Shown here: positions 8,677-19,800 of the stretch, piece by piece
Position numbering within the stretch: position 1 is the stretch's first letter
Layout of the letters: each line of letters opens with the position of its first letter
Source of the DNA: Guillardia theta CCMP2712
Lineage: Eukaryota > Cryptophyceae > Pyrenomonadales > Geminigeraceae
Reading direction: 5' to 3'
NCBI RefSeq assembly: GCF_000315625.1
Contig: NW_005434596.1
Span: 347,125 to 373,845, forward strand
Length of the DNA: 26,721 bases
The notes under the pieces: generated by a model
Database searches by the model: none
Told to the model about the DNA's origin: nothing
What the model saw: only the letters and a program-made list of their open reading frames with translations
Translations under genes and position numbers: made by a program

Positions 8677-9486
8677 GGGCGGGCATGGCAGGGCTGAGAG
8701 GCGTGAGGCAAGGTACATAGGTTAGCTACCCAGGCGTGATCGCAGTCTGGATGAGGCGACGCTACGAGGAGATAGAGGAGCGTTCATGATTTTGATGTAT
8801 ATCGTATATGAATGTATACTAGCGTATGAGCTCAGTGTGTCTGTCTGCATGGCCGGGGCTTGAGCATGGCCGATCTAGGCATCGTGCAGGCACCATGATG
8901 TCTTGCATGGGGATGTGCGTAAGGGGGGCGAGTCGCCGGGCCGGGGAGAGGGGCTAAGGACAGGGCCGTGAGATAGCAAGGAGCTAGCTGATCGCGTTGG
9001 CTACAAGCGTCGCATGTGTCATGCTGAGGTACGACATGACGGTCAGAGTCGGAGGCTGACAGTGTGCGAGGTCGGCGTACAAGATAGCTAGCCGGACGTG
9101 ATGTCTTGTACACAAGGGACTGAGATGTCATCATCAATACCAGGCTACAAGCACAACACGGATACAGTACGGAGCCCGATCCGTCCTGTTTCCCATGGTG
9201 CGCTCAGCGCTTTAGTCGCCCTCCGCGCTTGAGGCACTCATCGCAGTCACTCCTCGTCGCTCACGGTACGGGAAGAGGGAACTCAAGCTGTTACCAAGAC
9301 TGAAGTAGACGTCGTCTCCTGCTTGATGTCGGCATGATCGCCTATCCCTGCCACTCTCCTCGCCTCTCCGCCTTCTCACGCTCCTGGCCGATCTGACAGC
9401 AGTTACCTTGTGTCGAGTTGGTTTGCTCCTGCACAAGAATGGACGTGCCTGTAGTTCGAAACTGGCTGACAAGCGCGTATCTCTTA
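8677..9486 (+). other. 3' region and spacer of tandem module 2
   Basis: This is nearly identical to 7019-7828, with scattered substitutions, for example near 8806, 8949 and 9356-9380. It holds no recognised gene and ends at the conserved ATGACTCCGT block that opens the copy 3 promoter. Confidence 0.6.
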
Positions 9487-9680
9487 ATGACTCCGTGTAG
9501 CCCCCACCCCCCCGCTAGTCTCATCGTATTGCCTGTCCACCACCCGTCCTCGCCCCCTCTTCCCCGGCTTCGTCTTCCCCTACGACATTCGTACCCATCC
9601 ATCGCCCCATCCAACCACCGGTCCTCGTCATGTGACCGTCTTTTTTTGACCGACCTCGGTATCCCCTACTCCCTATAAAT
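9487..9680 (+). promoter_or_regulatory. Promoter of tandem gene copy 3
   Basis: TATAAAT lies at 9674-9680. The upstream blocks are ATGACTCCGT (9487-9496), ACCGGTCCTC (9617-9626) and TGACCGTCTTT (from 9633), with the same order and spacing as copy 2 apart from a 4-nt deletion. Confidence 0.75.
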
Positions 9681-9835
9681 CAGACACCCTCCTGCTCCCT
9701 CTCTCTCGTCCTCAGCCGAAGCCCTCCCTGCTCCTCCCTCCTCCCTCCCTCCCTACTACCTTGCTCTCGTCTCCACGCTCGTCCCCTACAGCCAAGACCC
9801 TCTCTTCCACCACCCCTTGTACCACCCGGCTCATC

Positions 9836-10330
9836 ATGCACCATCCCTCCGACGACGAGCAGCTCTCCCTCGCCAAGGTCAACGACTGGCTCAAGGCTGA
9901 TAACGGTCGCTCCTGTTCTTCGTCGTCAGACCTGCCCCACTCCAAGCGGTCGTCACCCGGACGACACCATCCCAGGGCCGCAGCCCTCGCCAGGACGGCT
10001 TCGTGCCCTAGTGGCGGCAAGATCGCCGAGCGAGACCAGCCCGCGCCTTCCTCCAAGAGTCTAGACTCCCTCGTCATCAGGGACGAGGAGCACGCCAGCT
10101 CTGAGTCCGCGCTGTCGTCGCTCCTGACAAGCCTCTCCTTGAGCTGGTTGGAGAGGACGTCGTCCGGGACCAGCCTCCACAACAAGGACACGAAGCCCCT
10201 ACCGCTCCCAGCGACGACGAGAGCAGGGGGCCTGCACGACTGGGAGGAGAAGGCGCTGGCGGCTTCCCTGCGAGCTCGCTGCATGGGCGTCGCATCAGAC
10301 TCGAGGCGGCCGGCGTCCTACAGCATGTGA
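9836..10330 (+). CDS. Tandem serine-rich protein, copy 3
   Basis: This is a 164-residue protein like copies 1 and 2, with one amino-acid change: residue 20 is Lys (AAG at 9893-9895) instead of Asn. A second, synonymous change affects a His codon near 10237. The 3' flank stays similar for about 100 bp and then diverges, with short insertions, until similarity is lost by about 10490, so this copy has no downstream spacer. Function is unknown. Confidence 0.75.
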   Translation: MHHPSDDEQLSLAKVNDWLKADNGRSCSSSSDLPHSKRSSPGRHHPRAAALARTASCPSGGKIAERDQPAPSSKSLDSLVIRDEEHASSESALSSLLTSLSLSWLERTSSGTSLHNKDTKPLPLPATTRAGGLHDWEEKALAASLRARCMGVASDSRRPASYSM

Positions 10331-10490
10331 GGGCGGGCATGGCGGGGCTGAGAGGCGTGAGGCAAGGTACATAGGATAGCTACCCAGGCGTGATCGCAGT
10401 CTGGATGAGGCGACGCTACGAGGAGATAGAGGATCGAAGTTCACTGTTATGATCTTGATGTATATCACACATGAATGTACGGTATACACA

Positions 10491-10883
10491 CCATGCCATG
10501 GGAAGCAAGGGCTGCGCTGCCTCATCCTGGCCTCATCGTTCAACTTACGGTAGTAGTTTATTGACTGAAAAGCAAGACTCAATGAGGCAGGGACAACCCC
10601 ACCTACCCTTCAGTGCTGGTAAAAATTACCCCTACTCATTCAAAATCACAGCCGTGATAACCGTTTGTAACTGTTGGTTTTTATTGTGATCAATAGGCGG
10701 GTGATAGCAACTAGGGGGTACTTTGCCTTCTAACAATAGTCAAAAAGGGGGTGGTATGAGGGGATGGGTGGGGGGTGGGGTTCGCCGAGTAATGCCCGAA
10801 AGAGCGAATGGCGGGAATTCTCGAGGTTGAGGAGGAGGAGCAGAAGATGATCTAGTTTTTGACCTCCTGCTTCCTGTCGTAAG
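10491..10883 (+). other. Intergenic and probable promoter/5' leader of the dynein gene
   Basis: No gene is seen here. The first part is mixed sequence after the end of the tandem array. A G-rich run lies at 10747-10780. A TGA at 10860-10862, in frame with the dynein ATG, closes the frame upstream and supports the chosen start. No obvious TATA box is present. Confidence 0.5.
10760..10780 (+). promoter_or_regulatory. G-quadruplex-type G-run upstream of dynein
   Basis: Four G runs (10760-10763, 10766-10768, 10770-10775 and 10777-10780) are separated by loops of one or two bases, which meets the usual sequence rule for an intramolecular G-quadruplex. It lies about 105 bp before the dynein ATG on the sense strand, so it would fall in the promoter or 5' leader. 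Any regulatory role is inference. Confidence 0.55.
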
Positions 10884-13800
10884 ATGAATGCATCAGAAGA
10901 GAATGAGCTCTCAGAAGCCCAAGAGCTGCCGTCCGGCGGTCTGGTGGCGATTGAGAGGATTGCTCAGTTCATCGGGTCACTTGCTACCTCCATCCTGGAG
11001 GTCAGTCCGAAGGAATGCGCGACTTCACTCCAAGGAGAGGACAACCTCCAATCAATGCGCCTGTTTATCTCAGAAAGAGATGTTTCCTCCATCCTGGTTG
11101 TGTCTCAACCCAGCAATTCCTCATCGAAGCTGTCGCTCTACACAGGTTCGTACCAGTCAACCCTCCCTGCACAACCTGATCTTGCTGACGGTTGCATGCC
11201 CCTCAGATGTCGCAGCTGACTGGAGGAAGGGAGACCAGGCGGCAAGCGCCATCGTCCTGATCAAGACCAACCCCACTTTAGAGCAATCCACCCCCCTCAA
11301 TGCTCAAATCCAAATCTTCACCTTGGGCCAGGAAACCGTGGTCGATGTCATACACACATACGTCCAAAGGTCGTTCAGGCCGCTCCTTGAAACACATCAC
11401 ACCAAGCAGGGTCAGGGAGGGGGAGCTGAAGCGAACACAAAAGACGCATTAACGGGCATTTCGCTGGTCCGGAAGAAGGTTGCGGAGCTCGAGCTTGCCT
11501 TGAGGAATTGCCAAGAAGAAGTCAAAGTGCCAGATATCAACCTCAGTGAACATGTTCATGGAGAGATTCGAAGTCTCATTTCGAACATCAACGCCTGCAG
11601 CAATCAGCAAGACAGAGAAGAGATCAAAGAACAGTTTCTTGCCAGGTGCAAGTGTGGTCCAATAGTCCACTGAACGCTGACGAGAGACTATCAGGTGCAA
11701 GGGCAGTGAAGACCTGAAGGACTCGATGTGCAAGAGCATCCTTTCCTGGCACAAGGAGCTCCATGACCTCTCCTCCCTCTTCGAGAAACGCATGTCGTCA
11801 CAGGCTGATTCCAGTCCCTCGAACGAGAGGGAATTCTGGATCAAAGTCGAGAAAGTGATGACCAGTGTATCGGAGCAAACAAAGATGCAGGAGGTTGATC
11901 TAACGCTAGAAGTCGTGAAGAAGCTGAAGATCCGTGGGCACATCCCCAAGCAGGTTTGCCCTTGTCTTTTGCTTCACCGTCCTGTAAACTTTGGTTTCAC
12001 CTCCTCCAGTTCGAAGAAGATGTGGCAACTCTGCACTCAAAGCTAGACCATGCTCAGAAGATCAATATCCTCATGAAAGACTTTCCCGTCAACGAAGTGC
12101 AAACAGCACCGGACTTCCAAACTGTGGGCGGCGCTGTGCTCAAGGTATTAGTTCCCATGTTGTGAAAGTAAACCACTAAAATTCCACATTCAGGTTTTTG
12201 AACATCTGAAGAAGCACTTGCTTCGCTCCCGCTATCCCATCTCCCGAGCTGGCTTCTTGCTAGAATCAGTGTCTGCAGACTTGAACCGGAAACTTCAGGA
12301 AATCCTCAAGCGCAAGATGTTGATGGATCTGAAATATGACGACTTCGTGAAAGTGTGCGGCCATTTCCATCCCAACCTGGTCAAGGGCTATCAGAGCAAG
12401 GCGGCAGACAGTGCAGCAAAGTCTGACAGCTGGAGCTTTGAGAGCTGCAAGAGCATCTTTGACGCCTGGGAGGCGAAGGAGCGAGACTTCATCAGCGACA
12501 CGAGCAAGTTCAGGAAACTGAGCAAGGACGCTTCCTCCGACAGCGACAAGCTGAACCTCGAGCACCAGAGGCTGGCAGACAGGCTGTCAGCCGTCTCTTC
12601 CTTCCGAACCAGCCACGAGAACCTCAAGCTGGTGATCGTCAAGGTGATGAACTCGTCGGACAGGAGGGGGCAGAAGCACGCGGGACTGTCAAACTTGCAG
12701 TTCAATGCCTTGCAGGTCCTCAAAGAAGCCTTTGACATCGTCCGCTCGCTGGATGTCCTTGACATCTCGAAGGAAGGGCAGGACGCGTGGGAGGCTGCTT
12801 CCTCCCAGTACCTCGACATGATCGAGCGGGTTGAGTCGCAGATGACGATGACGCTGCGGAACAGCCTCGGGGCAGCAAAGGATGCGAAGGAGATGTTCAA
12901 GATCTTCTCTGTCTTTAGCCCTCTGCTAGTCCGGCCGAGAATCAGGTCGGCGATCCAGGAGTACCAGAACAAGCTTCTGCTACAGGTACCCACTGCTCCT
13001 GCCACCTCTTCGCCTGACTGGCTGTGAACAGGTGAAAGACGATGTCAAATCTCTGCAAGAGCGCTTCAAGAGGAAGTACGCTTCCTCCGAAGCTCTCCGC
13101 ATGTCCCACGTACTCGACCTCCCCCCTGTCGCCGGTTCCATCCTGTGGGCCCGGCAGGTGGAGCGCCAGCTGAAGATGTACATGCAGAGGATTCAGGATG
13201 TGATAGGGGAGGGCTGGGAGGAGCATCCGGAGGGTCAGAAGCTGAAGCATGAGGGGGACGCGTTCAGGGAGAAGCTGGACGTGACTCAGAGGTTTAGGAA
13301 GTGGCAGGAGGAGGTTCTCAACGGCAACCAGCTCCTGATCGACTCGTACAACACGGACACTTTCCTCTCCCACCCGTTCCGCATCTCCGTCACTGCGCAG
13401 AACGAGGTTTCTCTCGAGGTGAACTTTGACTCGAATCAGATCTCTCTCTTCAAAGAGGTCAAGAGCCTCGCGCTGCTGGGCTTCAAGATCATCCCATCCA
13501 TCGAGAAATATTCCCTCGAGCTAAAGAAGATCTTCCCCTTTGCCACCTCCATCTCTGAAGCCATTCGGATCTACTTCCAGGCCTCCTCCACGGTTGACGC
13601 CACCGTTCACGTGCTGCTGGCGAGGGACAGGCGGAGGATGCACAACCTGATCAAGATCGGGATCGATCAGAAGGTCTTCCCCTGCCCCAAGGACATTCAG
13701 CGAGAAGTTCTGAGAGACTTTGAGAAGTTTCCAAACTTCCTCGAAGACTTTCTGAGGAGAAGAGAATTCGACCACCTGGAGATTTACTCCCGCAAGCTCT

Positions 13801-16800
13801 ACGAGTGTGCTCTCTCCTTTCAAGGTAAAGTCCATGCGGTCCACGCCAGGTACTCGACGTTGGACTCACTGATTCAGAGCTTGAAGACGTGTCAAGTCGA
13901 CAAGAAGTCCTTCCAAACAATCATGTCAGCCATACAGACCTCAGTGTCGGATCTAGAGCTTGAGGGCTACTCGAACTTGTCAAGTTGGGTGGATGATCTT
14001 GACAAGAGGATTGAGCAGATTCTCTCGGAGAGGCTCATGGAGATCGTGAGCAGTTGGGTCATGTCAATCCGCGCCATGTCAGACGACGTTGAGGTCCCAG
14101 CAGAGGTCCAAGCAGAGGTGGCAGGGGAGGAGGGAAAGTCGTTCTCTACATTTCTCGACCTCGTCTCCAGCTCCAGGACCCGCCACGAGATCAAGATCCG
14201 AGACTCTATCCTGCAGGTGGAGCCTCCGATGGAGGCGGCGAGGGCGAGGCTGTTGGACAACTTCTCGGACGCACTCTCGATTATCGGAGACCTTGACAGG
14301 GTCAAGCACACGGCCTACTCCGAGTTCACCGATACCAACATGGCAGACGCCTCCAGTGCCAAGTTTAAGGACCTTGTCTTGAAGCTCCCGGCCGACCTGA
14401 TGTGCAAAGTATTCGACCTGGTGGACCAGCTCGTGCTGTCCTCGGGCAAGTACGCCAGCTCCTGGCTCAACTACCAGGCCCTGTGGGACATCGACACGTC
14501 AACCGTGATCTCGAAGCTGCAGGACCAGGTGGAGGACTGGCTGGACGTGCTGAACCAGCTCAGGGCGTCGCGGTCGATCTTTGACACGGTCGAGACTGAG
14601 AAATCCTTCGGCCCGGTCACCATCGACTTCTCCAAGGTGCAGCATGGGGTAGCGATGAAGTACGACATGTGGCATAAGGAACTTATCGTAGCCTTCAGCT
14701 CAATCCTCCTCGAAAAGTTCCGCCAGAGGTTCAATGAGATCCACCAGTGCAGGGTCCAGCTGGAAGACCAGCTGTTTGTCCAGGAGACTTCGCAGGCCGT
14801 CCTGTTCCTGACCCTCATGCAAGACCTCGAGAGCCGCAAAGAAGTCTGGGAAAGGGACAACCAGACGTTCGGGCGAGCTGAGCGGACGCTGAGCAAGCAC
14901 AGGTTCCGGTTCCCCTCCGACTGGTTCTATTTCGAGAACGTGGAAGGGGAGATGATGGCATTTATGCAAATCTTCACCAAGAAGGAGCAGGAGCTCAAGG
15001 TGGAGATCCCGAGCCTCAGGTCCAAGGTGAGCGAGGAAGACATCGTCGTCTCTGAAAGGATCAAGACCTTCGTGTCGGACTGGAGCTCGAACAAGCCGCT
15101 GCAAGGAGGAATCGTTCCCTCCGTCGCTCTCAACAACTTGTCCATCATGCAATCCAACGCCGTGGAGCTGCAGCAGAGCTCGACGCGGCTGGTGCGGGCC
15201 AAGGAGATCCTGGGGATGGAGCACGTGGAGGCGGATCGGCTGAGTGTGGTGGTGGAGGAGATAACGGACCTGAAGGAAGTTTGGCGAAGTCTGGTGGAGC
15301 CCTGGGAGAAGCTGCAGGCGCTGGGGGAGACGGCATGGAACGCGGTCATGCCAAGGAAGGTGCGAGCGGCACTTGACGACATCCTGCAGTCCCTCCGGGA
15401 CCTCCCGACGCACGTGCGGCAGTACGCGGCGTATGAGCACATCAGCAGGAGGTTGAAGAGCCTGGCGAAGGCCAACGTGCTGCTGGTGGACTTGCGGTCG
15501 CAGGCGATGAAGGAGCGACACTGGGAGCTGCTGGGCCAGAGGCTGGGGGTGCGATGGCTGATGAGCGAGATGACTCTGAGCTCGGTGTGGGAGTCAGACC
15601 TGGAGGCGAACGAAGGAACGTTCAAGGAAGTGATCGCCATGGCGCAAGGAGAGCTCGGGCTCGAGGAGTTCCTGAAGCAGATCCGAGAGCACTGGCAAGC
15701 TCTCTCGCTGGAGCTCGCGCCGTACAAGCAGAAGGTGTCGCTGATCCGAGGATGGGACGAGCTGTTCTCGAAGCTGAACGAGAACATCAGCAGCCTGTCC
15801 TCGATGAAGAGCTCTCCCTACTACAAGGTGTTTGCGGAGGAGGCGAGCTCGTGGGAGGGGAAGCTGATGAAGATGCGGGAAGTTCTGTCTCAGTGGTGCG
15901 ACGTGCAGAGGAGGTGGGTGTACCTGGAGGGAATCTTTGTGGGCAACGCAGATATCAAGTTCCAGCTTCCCATGGAGTTCTCCCGCTTTCGGACCATCGA
16001 CAACGACTTCATCTCCCTCATGCGCAACGTGGCGAAGCTCAGCCTCGTCATGGACGTCATGAACATCAAGGACCTGTCGAGCTGGCTGGCGCGCATCGAC
16101 GACCTGCTGATGAAGATACAGAAGTCGCTGACCGAGTACCTGGAGAAGAAGCGCTCCTCCTTCCCGCGCTTCTACTTCGTTGGGGACGAGGACCTCCTCG
16201 AGATCATCGGCAACGGCAAGAACCCTCCCGCCATCCAGCGGCACCTCCGCAAGATGTTCTCGGGTATCCATCAGATCGGCACGGCAGGAGAGGAGGGGAG
16301 GATAGAGTCTGTCTCCTCCTCCCAGGGGGAGACCGTCCGCTTCAAGGCTAAGATCCTCTACTCTGAGCAGACCGAAGTCAACGCGTGGCTGTCGGAGATG
16401 GAGAAGGAGGTCAGGACTACCCTGTGCGAGGGGCTGGCCGTGAGCCTCAGCGTCTTTGAGCCGATTCTGAGACGAGAGGGCATGAAGAGAGAGGAACTGT
16501 TCAAGTGGATGGATAGCTTTCCTGCGCAGATCTTGATCCTGTCACTGCAGATTCAGACATGCTCTTTGATCGAAGAAGACCTTTCCTCCTCCTCCTCCTC
16601 CTCCTCCTCCTCCTCCTCCTCCTCCTCCTCCGTGTTGAGCCGATCCTCCTCCAAGTGCAAGGAGTTGTTAGAGACTCTTGCCGAGTCGATCGCCTCTGAG
16701 ATGACTTTCCTCACGCGCAAGAAGATTGAGAGCTTCGTGGTTGACCTCGTTCACAGTCAGAATGTCGTCACCTCGCTTCAAGACAAGAAAGTTTCCAGCC

Positions 16801-19800
16801 CCTCGGACTTCGCCTGGCTGTACTTCATGCGCTTCTACTTCAACTCTACCGAGGTCAACCTGCTGGAGCAAGTCAGCATTTCCGTCGCCAACGCTCGCTT
16901 CCTCTATGGCTTCGAGTACCAGGGCGCCATCGATCGCATCGTGCAGACTCCCCTCACCGACAAGGCCTACCTCACCCTCACCCAGGCTCTTCACAGCAGG
17001 ATGGGCGGCAGCCCCTTCGGGCCTGCGGGGACGGGCAAGACGGAGACGGTCAAGGCCCTGGCCAACCAGCTGGGGAGGTTCGTGCTGGTGTTCAACTGCG
17101 ATGAGTCGTTCGACCTGCAGGCCATGGGCAGGATATTGCTGGGACTGTGCGAGACCGGAGCATGGGGCTGCTTCGACGAGTTCAACAGGCTCGAGGAGCG
17201 GATCCTGTCCGCCGTCTCGCAACAGATCCTGACGATCCAGTCGGCGGTGCGAGAGGGGAGGAGGGAGATCGAGCTCATCGGTCGGAGCCTCAACCTAAAC
17301 CCCAGCATCGGCATCTTCGTGACCATGAACCCGGGGTATGCAGGGAGGAGCAACTTGCCTGACAACTTGAAGCAGCTGTTCCGTAGCGTCGCCATGACGA
17401 AGCCGGACTCAGAAATGATCGCACAGATCATGCTCTACACTCAAGGCTTCCGCCATGCCAGGCTGCTGTCGAGGAAAGTCGTTCCCCTCTTCCGCCTGTG
17501 CTCCGACCAGCTCTCCTCCTGCGTCCACTATGACTTCGGTCTCCGTGCCCTCAAGAGCGTCCTGGCAGGTGCCGGGCAGGCGAAGAGGGGCATGAAGATG
17601 CAGACGAACAAGGAGGGGGAGGAGGAGGAGATTCTCATCAAGAGCATCTGCGGTGCTGTGGTGCCGAAGCTGCTTCCGGACGACATCTCCCTCTTCTCCA
17701 GCCTCCTCCTCGACGTGTTTCCCAACGCGCAGGTCAAGGGCTTCTCGGACGATACCTTGCTCCCCCACATCGAAGCTGTCTGTTCTGACTACGGCTACAC
17801 CGCCAGCCCTCAGTTCGTCGAGAAGCTGATGCAGCTGCAGCAGACTCTCTCCATCCACCATGGCGTCATGCTGGTCGGCCCCTCGGGCACCGGCAAGTCA
17901 GTCGCCTGGCGGATCCTCTTCGAGGCTCTCGAGAGGATGGAGAGGAAGGCCTCGCCGTCCTTACCCTCAGCGAGCAGATTCTTCCAGCTCGACCCCAAGG
18001 CCGTGGCCAAGAACTCGCTGTACGGGTCGCTAGATCCGACGACGAGGGAGTGGAAGGATGGCATCTTCACGAGTATCCTGAGGAAGATCGTCGAGAACTT
18101 GCGAGAGGATCAGCCAGGTCGCCAGTGGATTGTAATGGACGGGGACGTTGACCCCGAGTGGGTAGAGAACCTCAACAGCGTACTGGACGACAACCGTCTC
18201 CTCACCCTCCCGAACGGCGAGAGGATTAGCCTCCCTCCCTCCTGCAGGATCATCTTCGAGGTCGAGGATCTCGAGCACGCGACTCTTGCTACCATCTCCA
18301 GGTGCGGCATGGTTTGGTTCGGGGAGAACACTCTCTCCCTCCCCCAGCTGCTCGATCGCGCTCTGGTGTGCGTGCGGGGGGGCATCCAGCCAAGCTCGTG
18401 GGTGGACTTGAGCTCGGCACCCCAGCAAGAGCTGGAGAGCGTCTGCGCGTCTGCCATCGAGCCCTTGCTGAAGGCTGACGAGCTGGTGGATCAGGCGATG
18501 AGACACGCGGCGGGGCTGGAGCATGTCATGCCCTTCTGCCGTCAGCGAGCGCTGGCTGCCCTTGTGAGCCTGCTCTCCACCTCCATCACGGCGATCGCCG
18601 AGTACAACGCGGACCATCCCAGCTTTCCGCTGAGCAGGAGCACGATCGAGAAGCTGATGAGGAAGCAGCTTCTGCTCGCGACCATCTGGGGGCTCGGAGG
18701 ATGCCTGCAGCTGTCGGAGAGGAACAAGTTCGCTCAGTTTGTCTGCAGCGTGTCCTCAGTTCCCCTTCCTCCCACCGGCGAAGCTGACATCCTCGACTTC
18801 GAGGTGAACATGGAGGATGGAGAGTGGACGAGCCTGGAGAGGAAAGTTCCCAACATTGAGCTTGACGCGCACAAGATCGCCTCCTCCGACGTCCTCGTCC
18901 CAACGCTGGACACCGTGAGGCACGAGCAGCTGCTCCAAAGCTGGCTGAGGAGCAGGAGACTCTCGATCCTCTGCGGGCCCCCAGGGAGCGGGAAGACAAT
19001 GACGATCGCATCGACCTTGCGCTCCCTCCCCGATGTCGAGCTTGTGTCTCTCAACTTTAGCAGCACCTCCTCCCCCGACCTTCTGCTCAAGACCTTCGAG
19101 CACTATTGCACGTATATCAAGACAATGGAGGGAGCGATTCTGGTGCCGCAGGTCAGCGGCAAGTGGCTGGTGATCTTCTGCGACGAGATCAACCTGCCGG
19201 AGACGGACAAGTACGGTACCCAGCATATCATCTCCTTCCTCCGCCAGATCGTCGAGCTCGGAGGCTTCTGGAGGCCCAAGGACCTGACGTGGGTGAAGAT
19301 GGAGAGAGTTCAAGTCGTCGGGGCCTGCAACCCTCCCACTGACGTCGGGAGACATGCGCTTTCTTCTCGTTTCCTTCGCCACGCCTCCCTCCTCTACGTC
19401 GACTTCCCAGGTCGAGAGTCCCTTCGGCAGATCTACGGGACGCTGTGCAGGTCGCTGCTGAAGTTGTCGCCCTCCCTCCGATCGTTTTCCGACTCCGTGG
19501 CGTCCGCCATGATCGAAGTGTACGAGACGTGCAAGAAGCAGCTGAGAAGAGATGCGCACGCCCACTACATCTTCAGCCCCAGGGAGCTGTCCAGGTGGAT
19601 GAGGTCGTTGTATGAGGTTATGAGACAAAAAGATCTGATCAGTGCCGAGACTCTCGTCCAGCTGCTCCTCCATGAGGGGCTCAGACTCTTCGCCGACCGG
19701 CTGGTGGAGGAGGAGGAGAGGCAGTGGGTCGACCGGACGATGGACGAGGTTCTGTCAAACAATTTCTTCGGAATCGACATGGGCGCTGCTCTTGCTCGCC

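Larger units (their letters stand above)
6209..10490 (+). repeat. Tandem array of three promoter-plus-gene modules, period about 1.65 kb
   Basis: Module one covers 6209-7828, module two 7829-9486 and module three 9487 to about 10490. Each begins at the shared ATGACTCCGT block, continues through a TATA box and the 164-codon gene, and (in modules one and two) ends with a roughly 650-bp spacer. ATG-to-ATG distances are 1658 and 1654 bp. Modules two and three have nearly identical promoters, while that of module one has diverged and keeps only short blocks. Module three lacks the spacer: similarity fades at about 10430-10490. This layout is what unequal crossing-over between repeats would leave. 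Confidence 0.95.

Noticed and set aside
13521-15787. Long minus-strand open frames opposite the dynein exons, for example 14700-15521 and 14927-15787
   Set aside because: They mirror the codon bias of a GC-rich conserved coding strand. Their translations are low-complexity and unlike any family, while the plus strand encodes a confirmed dynein sequence.
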